64,000 bases of DNA from Roseobacter litoralis Och 149 (GCF_000154785.2 NC_015730.1:2356001-2420000); one strand, 5' to 3'; positions 1 through 8,825 are shown, counted from the first letter of the stretch. Translations and numbers: made by a program. Notes: generated by a model not told the origin, from the sequence alone.

Positions 1-721
1 CGATCTGCTCATTCACCCAGTTCACGAACGCAGGGTCGGTTTCTTGACGCACAGCCACCGAAGAGGGGCGCGATTCAACCGGCTGAGGTACGATGATCTG
101 GCCAGAACCCAATTTCTGACGGGCCGCAATCAGCGGTGGGTGGAACAAGGTCACGGCATCCACACGACCGGCCTGGAAAGCGGCTATCGCCTCAGCGTTG
201 CCGGGAAACCGCTGGATGTCAGCGTTGGGTGCGTTTTCTGTCAGGAATGCATCCATGCTGGTCGCCTGAGGGACTGAAACGCTGATATCAGACGAATTCA
301 AATCGGCCCAATCCGTAATCTCAAGATCATCGCGTGCCAAGACGGCTAAGGAGTAATACAGCAGCGGTGTTTCAGGGAAATTCACCGCCTCTTTGCGCGC
401 ATCGGTGGCGTCCAGCACGAACATCAAATCGATACGATCTGCCTGCAGGGCCGCCACTGCGGTGCCCCATGTCACCTCAACAGGTTCAAATTCAACGCCG
501 AGGGTTTCGGCCATGGCCTTGCCCATCGACACACCAAGACCGCCGGTCCATTCACCGCTGATGATGTCCTTGGAATACCACGGCGGGGCCTGAGTGACCC
601 CGACCCGCAACACGCCGTTATCGCGGACCTGTGCCATTGTGCTGTCTTGGGCTTGGGCCACTGTGCCTGCCCCCATCACCGTCGCGGCAATCGCGGCCGC
701 CAATACCGTACGTCTTTTCAT
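1..721 (-). CDS. Amino-acid-type ABC transporter periplasmic binding protein (partial, runs off the left edge)
   Basis: This is the N-terminal 240 residues of a family 3 periplasmic binding protein that delivers a small polar solute, probably an amino acid, to an ABC permease. It opens with a Sec signal peptide (MKRRTVL, then a hydrophobic stretch, with cleavage near AQA/QD at residues 24-25). The mature part starts with the family pattern 'VRDNGVLRVGVTQAPPW' and has the typical 'LQADRIDLMF' and 'FQAGRVDAV' segments. The ATG (719-721) shares one base with the stop of the upstream GntR gene (TGATG), so the two are co-transcribed and probably translationally coupled. The permease and ATPase genes should lie left of the window. 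The ligand cannot be read from the sequence. Confidence 0.85.
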   Translation of the reverse strand, partial: MKRRTVLAAAIAATVMGAGTVAQAQDSTMAQVRDNGVLRVGVTQAPPWYSKDIISGEWTGGLGVSMGKAMAETLGVEFEPVEVTWGTAVAALQADRIDLMFVLDATDARKEAVNFPETPLLYYSLAVLARDDLEITDWADLNSSDISVSVPQATSMDAFLTENAPNADIQRFPGNAEAIAAFQAGRVDAVTLFHPPLIAARQKLGSGQIIVPQPVESRPSSVAVRQETDPAFVNWVNEQI

Positions 722-1419
722 CAATCTCTCTCCTTGTTGGTTTTTGGTTTCATCTCGGCGCTTCGCGCTTCAACAAATGCTTTCGTCGTCTCGAGCCCGA
801 GTCGCATATGATCGCTTAGCTCGTCTTGCATCGCGCTCAGGCTGTCGCCGAGGGCAAAACGTATATAATCGTCGTGGCTGTCTCGTTTGGGTACAGCGGT
901 CCCATGCGCGCGGCGGTGTGCTGCCCAATACAACTGCAAATGCCCGCGCAATCCGGTCCATGTGTTCAACAGGATGCGATTGTTGGCGTATTCATAGACA
1001 AGCCCGTGTAAATCAAGTTCGGCCTCAATTGCGGCCACGTGATCCGATTGGTCGATCGCCTCTTTGAGGGTGTCACTGCGGGCCAGCAGGTCTTTCTTGA
1101 AATCGCCGTCGCGCCGGTCCCAGACCTGCTCAAAGGCGAATTGCTCCAGACAGGTGCGCATGGCGTATATGTCATTCACATCCTCCAGCGAAATATCGAC
1201 AACCCGCGTTCCTGTATATGGCACGCTGACCAACAAACCTTCGTCAATCAATTGTTGCATCGCTTCGCGCAGCGGCCCCCGGCTCGCACCGAGACGCAGA
1301 GCAAGTGTGCTCTCAACCACTTGGCTTCCCGGCTCAAACTCACCCGTCAGGATGGCGTGCCGCAATAGCGTCGCGATCTGAGCGCTCATCGTCTGACGTT
1401 TCAAAGGTGAAGAAATCAT
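721..1419 (-). CDS. GntR family transcriptional regulator, FadR/FCD subfamily
   Basis: A 232-residue one-component regulator. Residues about 10-75 form the GntR winged helix ('ASRGPLREAMQQLIDEGLL' is the recognition region). Residues about 80-215 form an FCD ligand domain with the D-x-x-H type 'ELDLHGLVYEYANN' segment and a later 'SDHMRLGL' histidine, which commonly hold a metal and carboxylate ligand in this family. It is first in the transcript, overlaps the binding protein gene by one base, and has a palindromic site directly upstream. The likely role is ligand-responsive control of the adjacent ABC transporter and of itself; the ligand is unknown. Confidence 0.9.
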   Translation of the reverse strand: MISSPLKRQTMSAQIATLLRHAILTGEFEPGSQVVESTLALRLGASRGPLREAMQQLIDEGLLVSVPYTGTRVVDISLEDVNDIYAMRTCLEQFAFEQVWDRRDGDFKKDLLARSDTLKEAIDQSDHVAAIEAELDLHGLVYEYANNRILLNTWTGLRGHLQLYWAAHRRAHGTAVPKRDSHDDYIRFALGDSLSAMQDELSDHMRLGLETTKAFVEARSAEMKPKTNKERD

Positions 1420-1425
1420 GAATCA

Positions 1426-1491
1426 CTCAATAGTTGTTAGCCCATTTACGTATCGTTGGCGGTAGATTGAAGATTGTCAACAATTATTGAG
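1426..1491. promoter_or_regulatory. Operator/promoter region of the GntR gene with long inverted repeats
   Basis: Two 13-bp arms, CTCAATAGTTGTT (1426-1438) and AACAATTATTGAG (1479-1491), form an inverted repeat with 12 of 13 positions matching, 40 bp apart. The distal arm overlaps a compact palindrome ATTGT-CA-ACAAT (1473-1484), which fits the TNGT-Nx-ACNA half-site rule known for FadR-subfamily GntR proteins. The position just upstream of the GntR start suggests autoregulation, possibly with looping or dimer-of-dimers binding. Confidence 0.6.
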
Positions 1492-1774
1492 ATCTGAATA
1501 TTTCGCATGCGTTACACAGCCTTGTTGCACGGCGCCTCCAAATAACAATCGTCACCCTCAGCAAAACGCCCCCTATGATGAGCAATCCCTTTCCAGACTC
1601 GCAGCCTTCGGTAGCGAGCGGTTGAACTAGGAATACCAAAACCCTTCGCAGCGAATGATCGGTGCGGTGAAGGCGGATAGATTTCAAAGTCGTCATCGCT
1701 GTTCATGGAATCGAAATGCCGCACTGGAAAACTGTGGTCTGCATGGGTCGGCCTTGTCCGCGTGGCGGTCGTCG
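1492..1774. other. Non-coding/degenerate left flank of the IS element
   Basis: About 280 bases between the GntR operator and the IS3 element. Short open frames exist on the minus strand, but I recognise no domain and they run through the IS boundary. The last three bases (TCG, 1772-1774) are the left copy of the IS target duplication. The stretch is probably remnant DNA of an accessory junction. Confidence 0.4.
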
Positions 1775-1803
1775 TGGAGCTGTCCCGCTTTAGTGCCGCC
1801 CCT
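1775..1803 (+). repeat. Inverted repeat at the orfB-distal end of the IS3 element
   Basis: 29-bp terminal inverted repeat beginning TGGAGCTGTC and ending GCCGCCCCT. It differs from its partner at 5 positions and lies 9 bp beyond the orfB stop. Confidence 0.88.
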
Positions 1804-1812
1804 AGTGCTCGT

Positions 1813-2714
1813 TTAAGCCACCTTCCGTTCGAATGCGACAGGGCTTTTCCATCCCAGTGCTGAGTGACGGCGGCGTGGACTGTAGAAGCCGTTGATGTAT
1901 TCAAAGATTGCCATCTCAGCGTGCCGCCTGGTTTCCCATGACCGCCGCCAGATCAGCTCGGCCTTGATGGTTTTGAAGAACGTCTCGACAGCCGCATTGT
2001 CGTAGCAATTGCCCTTCCCAGACATCGACACCTTGAACCCATGTTGGCGCAGAATCTTTTGATAGTCGTGAGAACAATATTGGCTACCGCGATCCGTGTG
2101 ATGGATGCAGCCCTTTGGTGGCGCACGGAATACGATGGCCATGTTCAACGCCCGTATCGCTAGATCACGCTTCATGCGGTTACTGACGGCCCAGCCGATG
2201 ACACGGCGAGAATGCAGGTCCAAGATCACAGCCAGATACACCCAGCCTTCACGGGTCCAGACATAGCTGATGTCGCCCGCCCATTTCTGGTTTGGCGCAT
2301 CTGCCGCGCAGTCACGATCCAGTAGGTTCGGTGCTATATTGAACTTATGATCTCTATCCGTCGTGACCTTGTGTTTGCGTGTTCTGACCACTGATATGCC
2401 GTTCTGGCGCATCCACTGCCCGACAGGCGATTTGGCAAAGCCAAATCTGCCGAGAGGGGGCGGCCAACACGGCGGTGACCGATATCCAGGCCAATCTCTT
2501 TCAACTCCTCAGTCATGCGCGGCCTGCCATAGCTGCCAAGGCTCAGACGAGATTGTTCTTTGATGTGCGCCAGCGTGACCAAATCAGACCGCTGTCTGCG
2601 ACTGGCTGGCCGGCTTCGAAATGCGCGTAGCCCGCGTGTGCTGACGCCAACGACATCACACAGCCGATTGGTGGGGAAGCTCTCGCTGTGTTCTTCAATG
2701 AACCTAAATCTCAT
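1813..2714 (-). pseudogene. IS3-family transposase orfB (DDE integrase), frameshifted
   Basis: OrfB of the IS3 element. The downstream part has the rve core with 'WAGDISYVWT' (first D), 'IHHTDRGSQYCSHDY' (second D) and 'NAAVETFFKTIKAEL' (catalytic E), ending in 'PRRRHSALGWKSP'. The upstream part (from ATG 2714, 'MRFRFIEEHSESFPTNRLC') is in a different frame. The frame changes at about 2413-2459, where roughly 44 extra bases with a perfect 8-bp hairpin sit between 'GHRRVGR' and 'MRQNGISV', which are adjacent in the family as I know it. The orfB ATG overlaps the orfA stop by 4 bases (ATGA). No full-length transposase can be made. Confidence 0.88.
2429..2447. repeat. Perfect 8-bp hairpin inside the extra segment that breaks orfB
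   Basis: GATTTGGC-aaa-GCCAAATC lies in the middle of the segment that has no counterpart in the usual OrfB sequence. It could be a small palindromic insertion or a footprint of imprecise replication; the sequence alone does not decide. Confidence 0.7.
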
Positions 2715-2986
2715 TGCTTTAGGCCCGCGAAGAACTGGGTGGCCTTTTTTAAGATCTCCCTCTCCTCCTTGAGAATACGGTTCTCGCGGCGCAGCCGGTC
2801 ATTCTCTTGAACGAGGCTCATATCCTCTTTTGACACCACATCCGTGTCTCGATGCGCTGTGATCCACTTGTTCAGTGTGGACATACCTACACCCAGATCG
2901 TCAGCCACCTGTTTGCGTGTCAGCCCACTGGTCAGCGCGATACGCACCGCATCTTGGCGAAATTCGTCCGTCCGTTTCAGTCCCAT
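2711..2986 (-). CDS. IS3-family transposase OrfA (helix-turn-helix plus leucine zipper)
   Basis: A 91-residue OrfA. 'GLTRKQVADDLGVGMSTLNKW' is the HTH_Tnp_1 helix-turn-helix. It is followed by a heptad-rich zipper ('LVQENDRLRRENRILKEEREIL') that allows OrfA to pair with OrfAB. It ends in 'FFAGLKQ' and its stop overlaps the orfB ATG. It binds the element ends and can inhibit transposition when OrfAB is absent. The frame is complete, so this half of the element is still functional in principle. Confidence 0.93.
   Translation of the reverse strand: MGLKRTDEFRQDAVRIALTSGLTRKQVADDLGVGMSTLNKWITAHRDTDVVSKEDMSLVQENDRLRRENRILKEEREILKKATQFFAGLKQ
2744..2750 (-). other. A-AAA-AAG slippery heptamer for programmed -1 frameshifting (OrfAB)
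   Basis: Near the end of orfA the codons TTA AAA AAG form the canonical IS3-family A6G slippery site. A -1 slip enters exactly the orfB frame, which is open from there through the orfB ATG. The signal is intact although orfB breaks about 300 bases later. Confidence 0.8.
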
Positions 2987-3020
2987 AGTCAGTCTCCTTT
3001 GTTGCAGTAAATGCTATCAA

Positions 3021-3049
3021 AGGGGCGGCATCAAACCGCGACAGGTCCA
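3021..3049 (-). repeat. Inverted repeat at the orfA-proximal end of the IS3 element
   Basis: 29-bp terminal repeat, read on the minus strand as TGGACCTGTCGCGG through TGCCGCCCCT, 34 bp upstream of the orfA start and followed by the right TCG target copy at 3050-3052. Confidence 0.88.
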
Positions 3050-3124
3050 TCGAACGATCTTACAATTCTGTACCTGCAGCGAAGGTCAGCTATGCGGGCT
3101 GCAACGGCAGCAATCTCATTATGT

Positions 3125-3361
3125 GTTCACCCGAAGACTCAAGGCAAGTTCCATCGTTGGCCATAGATGCTGAAGAGCCGCGTTTCGCGGGACAACGAAG
3201 ACTTACCGGGTGATCTCGAAGGTGACGTTGCGGCCTTCCTCACCTACTGCAATACCCGGCGACATCGCGAGAGCCTGAATAACGTCAGGCCAGCCAACGT
3301 CCATTTCGGGCCCGACAGAGCCGTTTTCGGAGCAAGGGCGTCGAACAAAACAATCCGACAA
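3125..3361 (+). pseudogene. C-terminal fragment of a second IS3-type transposase (decayed)
   Basis: On the plus strand, 'HPKTQGKFHRW', then an in-frame TAG (3164-3166), then 'LPGDLEGDVAAFLTYCNTRR' and 'ESLNNVRPANVHFG' match the C-terminal end of rve-type IS3 transposases ('H-P-Q-T-Q-G-K-I-E-R-W', 'ESLNNVTPADVYFG' in intact relatives). There is no N-terminal half, a nonsense codon is present and no ends are visible, so this is an old remnant. The sequence from here to the rhaK stop (3362-3546) holds nothing I recognise. The orientation is opposite to the intact IS element. Confidence 0.8.
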
Positions 3362-3546
3362 CACTGCTTGAAAAATCAAGAACCAGTCACACAAACGAGC
3401 CAGAACCTCCATTGCTTGAGCCGCTCTGACGTTCGACTTTTTACAACGACGGACATAATCCGTTCTGCACGCCTGAGACGCTGTCACCGCTGATGCCAGT
3501 GTACTCAGCAGTCTTCTCTGAAGCGAAGCCTTGTTCCCGTGCTTGT

Positions 3547-4932
3547 TTAGCCGTTCGGCGTTTGGCTGGTATGCAGGTGCCACTCCTTAGCGTATGCCCG
3601 ATACTCTTTTGCGTCCTCCTCGATTGCGTCCAATTTCGGAAGAACGGGCGTCATGCCCTTACTGAAAAGGAGCGATGCGCCAATGCTGGTGCCAGTTGAC
3701 GACTGGCCGTGCAAAACGGGTCGACCTGTTGCGACCGAGAGCATGGTCCTGAATGCCTTGTTCTGCGCAAATGGGCCTTCAACAATCGTCAAGCCTTTCG
3801 CCTCCAATAACGACAGGCACGTGTTCGTCATCATCGCGAGGTAAAACGCCAATGCCGCTGAGCGCTGTCCGGAGCCAAGCGCAGGTTCCCCTCCCCTCCA
3901 GCGCATTTGATGGCCACCAAACGGGCCGGAGGATGGCTCGACTGCCGGCAGGATCATAACTGCATTTGCAAGAACCTGCGCCACGTCCTGTGGTGTTGGT
4001 GGCTGCGATTGACCGGCTTGAATGATCTCGTATTCCCGCCCGCCCATGAAACGCGCGGATGGCAGGGGTTGGCCCATTGCGGTGACGTTGACGAGCGTGT
4101 CCCGGGTTGGATCGAGGTCCTGTACCTTACCGCCAACAGCCATGGCAACGACCCAAGTACCCGTCGAAACAACAGAAAATGGAGCCTCTTCGGTCAGAAG
4201 ATGTGGATAAAGCGATGCATTGGAATCGTGAATACCGACGGAGACAGGCGTATTCTTGGGCAATCCGGTGGCCGCAGCAATCTCGGGCAAAATGGTACCA
4301 AGGATGTCAGCAGAATGTCGCACAGGTGCCATCTTGTCAGCGATGCCCAAGCGATCGACAAGCTCGGAGAACTGACCGGCAACCGGCTGCCAAAGGTCTG
4401 TATGACAACCGATCGAGGTCACATCCCACGCCATTTCCCCTGTCAGGCGATGGCCCCAATATTGCAGATAGCCCACGATATGCTTTGTACGGTCGCGTAA
4501 AGATGGGTCCTGATTGAACTGATAATGAAGCTGTGCGCCCACATTCAATCCATTGGCAAGCCGGGGAGAACCCGTTTTTGCGAAAGCGGGACGCATCGCG
4601 TCGTAAGCCCGTGAAACATCCGATGGGATCGGTTGTTCATAGTCAAGCACAGGTGCTGCGAGCTCTGCGCGCGCATCCAGCAGCACAACACTGGCACCAT
4701 GCGTTGTGACGGAAATGGCATCGATGCCTTTTTCGGCATGCAGCGCCTTGAGCCCATTCAGCAGAAAATCCCAATGCCCTTCGGTATCGAAATGCCGCCA
4801 AGGCGGGCCGGGCAAAACCACATTGGGCCGCGTGCGTACGGCGATTTCACTGAGCGTGTCCAAATCGACAAGCGCCAGCTTCGCGTTTGTCTTTCCGATA
4901 TCAATAACGGCGATATGGCGCGGATTTCTCAT
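3547..4932 (-). CDS. rhaK: L-rhamnulose kinase, FGGY family, RhaK type
   Basis: A 461-residue sugar kinase of the FGGY family. It phosphorylates the rhamnose-derived ketose (or, as proposed for rhizobial RhaK, acts with the transporter during uptake). The N-terminal phosphate motif is '[11 protein letters not shown]' (residues 9-19), the catalytic-domain segment is '[11 protein letters not shown]' (about 230-240), and the FGGY-C nucleotide-binding segment starts at '[10 protein letters not shown]'. It is the last gene of the minus-strand rha operon and overlaps rhaM by 4 bases (ATGA). The assignment as rhamnulokinase rather than fuculokinase rests mainly on the operon. Degraded IS DNA begins shortly after its stop. 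Confidence 0.87.
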   Translation of the reverse strand: MRNPRHIAVIDIGKTNAKLALVDLDTLSEIAVRTRPNVVLPGPPWRHFDTEGHWDFLLNGLKALHAEKGIDAISVTTHGASVVLLDARAELAAPVLDYEQPIPSDVSRAYDAMRPAFAKTGSPRLANGLNVGAQLHYQFNQDPSLRDRTKHIVGYLQYWGHRLTGEMAWDVTSIGCHTDLWQPVAGQFSELVDRLGIADKMAPVRHSADILGTILPEIAAATGLPKNTPVSVGIHDSNASLYPHLLTEEAPFSVVSTGTWVVAMAVGGKVQDLDPTRDTLVNVTAMGQPLPSARFMGGREYEIIQAGQSQPPTPQDVAQVLANAVMILPAVEPSSGPFGGHQMRWRGGEPALGSGQRSAALAFYLAMMTNTCLSLLEAKGLTIVEGPFAQNKAFRTMLSVATGRPVLHGQSSTGTSIGASLLFSKGMTPVLPKLDAIEEDAKEYRAYAKEWHLHTSQTPNG

Positions 4933-5246
4933 GGCATATGAAACAGGCAGGGCAGCGGGACCGCGACGGGGGCATCATCCGGCCCGGTCTCCATGATATC
5001 GGCCATATGCGCCCACCATTTCTGCATTATCGGGTGATCGGACAGCGCCGCCATCCCATGGTCCTCCGGGCGGATCAGCACGCCAATCAGCACATGCGTT
5101 TCCGGGTCCAGATGAATGGAATAGTCAGAAACCTTGGCGGCACGCAACAGATCGACCAACTCGGGCCAGATCGCATCATGGCGGCGCTGGTATTCCGCCT
5201 GTTTGCCCGCATGAAGGCGCATCCGGAAAACGTAGCGTTCCGTCAT
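4929..5246 (-). CDS. rhaM: L-rhamnose mutarotase
   Basis: A 105-residue dimeric alpha/beta-barrel protein that interconverts the alpha and beta anomers of L-rhamnose (called RhaU in rhizobia). The family pattern is complete: '[10 protein letters not shown]' with the catalytic His (residue 23), 'YSIHLDPE', and the C-terminal '[10 protein letters not shown]' tryptophan pair. The ATG at 5246 was chosen because it overlaps the rhaQ stop as ATGA; an in-frame upstream ATG would start inside rhaQ and precede the family N-terminus by 10 residues. It overlaps rhaK by 4 bases. Confidence 0.95.
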   Translation of the reverse strand: MTERYVFRMRLHAGKQAEYQRRHDAIWPELVDLLRAAKVSDYSIHLDPETHVLIGVLIRPEDHGMAALSDHPIMQKWWAHMADIMETGPDDAPVAVPLPCLFHMP

Positions 5247-6244
5247 GATTTGCCGTGCGATGCAAACATCGTCCAAAGGCGCGGCAAGGCGATGACGCCA
5301 ATCAACAGCAGACCGATAAAGATGGACATCACGATACCCGGCACGTTCAACAAGCCAAGCCCGAAGGTGACAAGCCCCATGACGAAGGCCGCGATCACCA
5401 CGCCCGGGATCGACCCCGAGCCACCCAGAATATTGACGCCGCCGAGCACAACCATCGTGACGACCTCAAGTTCCATGCCGGTGGCGATACTCGGGCGGGT
5501 CGAGCCAAGCCGCGACGTCAGGCAGATCGCGGCGACACCCGACATCAAGCCAGTGAGCAGAAACAGAATGAATTTCACGCGCTGCACGCGGATGCCGCTG
5601 AACAGAGCCGCCGTTGGGTTGTTGCCGATGGCATAGACCGCGCGGCCAAAGTTCGTCTTGTGAAGCAGAACGCCATAGATCACCGCGATGATGACGAACA
5701 GCAGCATTTCGACTGTGAAAACCCAGTAGATATACCCCTGCCCGAACCACGAAAAGCTTGCCGGGTAGCCGCGGAACGCATCATCGCCCAGAATAATGAA
5801 ACTGATACCGCGAAACAGACTCATCGTGCCGATGGTAACGACGATGGAGGGCAGGCCAAGGATCGTGACGAAAAACCCGTTAAAAGCCCCACAGAGCAAA
5901 CCGACCGACAGGCCGATGATAACCAGTTCCGGGGTGCCCGCGCCATATTGGGTCGCAAGCCCCATGGCGGTGCTGGCAAGCGCGATGATCGAGGCCACGG
6001 AAAGGTCGATTTCACCCGCGATGATCAGCAAGGCCATGGCAAAGGCGATCATCGCTTTTTCAGTAAAGTTAAAGGTCGCGTCGCTGAGGTTCCATGCGTT
6101 CAGAAAGTAGGGCGAGGCAAAACTGTTCACGACAAAGATCGCGATGGCGACGGCCAACAGCAGGGATTCCCAGCTGCGCACTGTCCGGTACGCGCGGCTG
6201 TGCAGGCGGTCGGGGATGTGGCGTTGTGCTGCGATATCGGTCAT
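5243..6244 (-). CDS. rhaQ: L-rhamnose ABC transporter, permease RhaQ
   Basis: A 333-residue inner-membrane permease of the BPD_transp_2 (ribose/xylose type) family with 8-10 hydrophobic segments. It shows the family core '[16 protein letters not shown]' and '[17 protein letters not shown]'. It pairs with RhaP to form the channel for L-rhamnose. The start at 6244 overlaps the rhaP stop (ATGA); the longer open frame upstream is antisense or overlapping noise inside rhaP. Its own stop overlaps the rhaM start. Confidence 0.93.
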   Translation of the reverse strand: MTDIAAQRHIPDRLHSRAYRTVRSWESLLLAVAIAIFVVNSFASPYFLNAWNLSDATFNFTEKAMIAFAMALLIIAGEIDLSVASIIALASTAMGLATQYGAGTPELVIIGLSVGLLCGAFNGFFVTILGLPSIVVTIGTMSLFRGISFIILGDDAFRGYPASFSWFGQGYIYWVFTVEMLLFVIIAVIYGVLLHKTNFGRAVYAIGNNPTAALFSGIRVQRVKFILFLLTGLMSGVAAICLTSRLGSTRPSIATGMELEVVTMVVLGGVNILGGSGSIPGVVIAAFVMGLVTFGLGLLNVPGIVMSIFIGLLLIGVIALPRLWTMFASHGKS

Positions 6245-7221
6245 CGGGTCGCCTCCGCGTCCTTGAGGATGAGACGGCCTTTCTTGCGGCCGGATTGGGC
6301 GTTGAAAGCGACCGCGATCAGGATCGCGCTGCCGGAAATGGCCAACTGCCAGAAGGGTGAGATATTGACGACGGGCAAGGCGTTCTTGACGACGCCCAGA
6401 AACAGCGCGCCCAGAACCGCACCACCAACGGACCCAATGCCACCGGCGATGGAAATACCGCCAATGACACAGGCGGCCACAACTTCCAGCTCGAATCCAC
6501 CTGCGATATCGACATAGGCCACGGCATACCGCGCTACCCAAAGATACCCCGTGAGACCCGCAAGTGCGCCGGATATAACGAAGGCCTTGAACTGCGTTTT
6601 GCCAACATCAATCCCTGTGTAGACAGCCGCATGGGGGTTACCACCGACCGCAAAGATCGAGCGGCCCAAGGGCGTGCGCGACATCATCACCGCAAAGATG
6701 ATGACGGTCAGCACGGCGCACCATGACAGAATAGGCAAGCCAAGCACAGCAGCGCGTGGAAAACCCGTGAACCCTTCGCTCATCTCATGGGCGTTCACCC
6801 ATTTTCCGTCAGAGATCAGAAAAATGATACCGCGAAAGATGGTCATTGTGCCCAGCGTCACGACGATGGGCGGGATCGGCAGTTTCCATACCAGCAGACC
6901 GTTGATCGCCCCCATCGCACCGCCAAGGCAGATCGCGATGGCAATGATGAAAGGGATAGGCAGGCCGGGAAACGCGACGTTGATCATGGCAACGGCCATC
7001 CCCGTGAGGGCGAGGTTCGCAGCGACCGACAGATCAATGCAGCGGGTGAGGATGACCACCATCTGACCCAGCGCAAGGATGATCAGCGGTGCCGTGTCGT
7101 TGAACACGTTCACAAGGTTGGAGGGGGCGACAAAACCTGAAAAACGCGAGGCGATCAGAATCAGCAACACAGCAATCGCCGCGGCAAGAATGGTTTCGCG
7201 CACAGGGATGAAACGACTCAT
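6241..7221 (-). CDS. rhaP: L-rhamnose ABC transporter, permease RhaP
   Basis: A 326-residue permease of the same family as RhaQ, with multiple membrane helices, the 'RCIDLSVAANLALTGM' core, 'LGTMTIFRGIIF', and a cytoplasmic basic tail ('GRKKGRL'). It is flanked by 4-base ATGA overlaps with rhaT upstream and rhaQ downstream, so stoichiometric synthesis of the membrane subunits is likely coupled. Confidence 0.93.
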   Translation of the reverse strand: MSRFIPVRETILAAAIAVLLILIASRFSGFVAPSNLVNVFNDTAPLIILALGQMVVILTRCIDLSVAANLALTGMAVAMINVAFPGLPIPFIIAIAICLGGAMGAINGLLVWKLPIPPIVVTLGTMTIFRGIIFLISDGKWVNAHEMSEGFTGFPRAAVLGLPILSWCAVLTVIIFAVMMSRTPLGRSIFAVGGNPHAAVYTGIDVGKTQFKAFVISGALAGLTGYLWVARYAVAYVDIAGGFELEVVAACVIGGISIAGGIGSVGGAVLGALFLGVVKNALPVVNISPFWQLAISGSAILIAVAFNAQSGRKKGRLILKDAEATR

Positions 7222-8753
7222 GCGGGGATACTTTCTGTCACTGGTGCAATGCCCGCGGCGTGGCGAACAAGGGTTTCGGGCGTCAGATCATCGCCCTGCA
7301 CTTCGGCGGCGATGCGACCCTCACGCATCACGATCACACGATCGGACATGCCGATGACTTCGGGTATCTCGGAACTGACCATGATGACCGCGAGGCCTTG
7401 GCCTGCAAGCTCGGCCATGAACTCATGCACCGCCGCCTTGGAGCCGATGTCGATGCCCTTGGTCGGTTCATCCAGAATGATGACCTGCGGTTGCGTGGCC
7501 AGCCACTTGGCAATGACGACTTTCTGCTGGTTGCCCCCCGACAGGTTGCCCACATCCTGATCAAGGGCGGCGGCGCGCAGATCCAGCCGCTCGGCATAGT
7601 CGCGCGCCAGTTTGAATTCTTCGGCCATGCGCAAAAAGCCCGATTGCGACGTGCGGCCAAGTGAGGGCAAGGTGATGTTCTGAAAAATCGGCAACCCGAT
7701 CACCGCACCCTGCTTGCCGCGATCCTCGGGGACATAGACAATCCCGTTGTTCACTGCGTCCGCAGGAGAGCGGATCACGCGAATGTCCCCATTGATCTTT
7801 GTCACCCCTTTGCTGGGCCGGGTGATGCCAAAGAGCGCTTGCATCAATTCGGAGCGCCCTGCCCCGACAAGTCCGTAAAACCCGAGGATTTCACCGCGTT
7901 TCAGCGTGAACCCGATACCGGCGAATTCCGTGGGATGCGCATAGCCTGTAACCTGCAGCACCTCCTCGCCAAGCGCTGCCTGACGTTCGGGAAAGATGTG
8001 ATCGACCGCCCGCCCCACCATCATTTTAACCAGCGCGTCCTGATCAATGTCACTGATCAGGCCATCGCTGACAAAGGCCCCGTCGCGAAACACCGTGTAG
8101 CGGTCAGCAATGCGGAAAATCTCGTCGAACTTATGGCTGATGAAGAGGATCGCCTTTCCCTGCGCTTTCAGGGTTTCGACCAGTTCATAGAGCTCTTCGA
8201 TTTCCTTGTGGGACAGCGCTGCCGTCGGCTCGTCCATGATCACAACGCGGGCATCCACCGACAAGGCGCGGGCGATGGCCACCAGATGTTTATTCGCAAT
8301 GCCCAGTTCGCGCAGATAGGCACCCGTGTCGAAAGGCGCACCGATCTCGTCCAGCAGTCCGCGCGCCTTGCGGTGCATCGCTGCCTTGTCGATCAAACCC
8401 CATTTTGTGCGCGGCGCGTGACCGATGAAGATGTTTTCAGCAACCGTAAGCTCATCAAACAACACCGTTTCCTGATGGATGGCCGTGATCCCTGCGGCGG
8501 AGGCGTCATTCGGAGTGTTCAGAATAACCGGCGCGCCCGCGATCCGGATGGTGCCCCCGTCCGGCTGATAAATTCCGGTCAGGATTTTGACGGTCGTGGA
8601 TTTCCCCGCCCCGTTTTCGCCCACAAGGGCCGTGACCTGCCCGGGGTAAAGATCAAGCCTGACCTGATCCAGCGCTTTGACCCCCGGAAACGTCTTGGTG
8701 ATGGCATCCATGGATACCACGGGCACATCTGCAGATAGGGTGTGCTTTGACAT
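7218..8753 (-). CDS. rhaT: L-rhamnose ABC transporter, double-domain ATPase RhaT
   Basis: A 511-residue sugar-import ATPase with two fused nucleotide-binding domains. NBD1 has Walker A 'GENGAGKST' (residues 45-53), an ABC-signature region before 'VVIMDEPTAALS', and the switch 'ILFISHKFDEIF'. NBD2 has a degenerate Walker A ('GLVGAGRSEL'), the signature 'LSGGNQQKV' and Walker B 'VIILDEPTKGID', as usual for RbsA/XylG-type proteins. The ATG at 8753 (preceded by AAAAGAG) was preferred to an upstream ATG at 8822 that would add 23 non-homologous residues. It overlaps rhaP by 4 bases. Confidence 0.93.
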   Translation of the reverse strand: MSKHTLSADVPVVSMDAITKTFPGVKALDQVRLDLYPGQVTALVGENGAGKSTTVKILTGIYQPDGGTIRIAGAPVILNTPNDASAAGITAIHQETVLFDELTVAENIFIGHAPRTKWGLIDKAAMHRKARGLLDEIGAPFDTGAYLRELGIANKHLVAIARALSVDARVVIMDEPTAALSHKEIEELYELVETLKAQGKAILFISHKFDEIFRIADRYTVFRDGAFVSDGLISDIDQDALVKMMVGRAVDHIFPERQAALGEEVLQVTGYAHPTEFAGIGFTLKRGEILGFYGLVGAGRSELMQALFGITRPSKGVTKINGDIRVIRSPADAVNNGIVYVPEDRGKQGAVIGLPIFQNITLPSLGRTSQSGFLRMAEEFKLARDYAERLDLRAAALDQDVGNLSGGNQQKVVIAKWLATQPQVIILDEPTKGIDIGSKAAVHEFMAELAGQGLAVIMVSSEIPEVIGMSDRVIVMREGRIAAEVQGDDLTPETLVRHAAGIAPVTESIPA

Positions 8754-8825
8754 GACGACACTCTTTTGGGGCGTTGATAAAAGGGGCTGGTCCGGCGCAA
8801 GAGGATGCGCCGGACCCGTCACAAA

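Larger units (their letters stand above)
1775..3049 (-). mobile_element. IS3-family insertion sequence, 1275 bp, bounded by inverted repeats and a 3-bp target duplication
   Basis: The element carries orfA and orfB in the standard IS3 order on the minus strand. The ends are imperfect 29-bp inverted repeats starting TGGA (1775-1803 and 3021-3049), with 24 of 29 positions matching and a shared TGCCGCCCCT inner end. It is flanked by TCG on both sides (1772-1774 and 3050-3052), a 3-bp target duplication as expected for this family. The orfA frame and the programmed frameshift site are intact, but orfB is broken, so this copy cannot make its own transposase; it could be mobilised only in trans. Confidence 0.92.

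Noticed and set aside
1515..1545. AGCCTTGTTGCA sequence as the end of an IS5-type element
   Set aside because: Only a short resemblance; no transposase fragment or partner end could be found.
5255..6517. Long plus-strand open frame (420 codons) opposite rhaQ and rhaP
   Set aside because: It is rich in Asp, His and Arg, has no domain, and lies wholly antisense to two well-recognised permeases; a GC-rich codon shadow.
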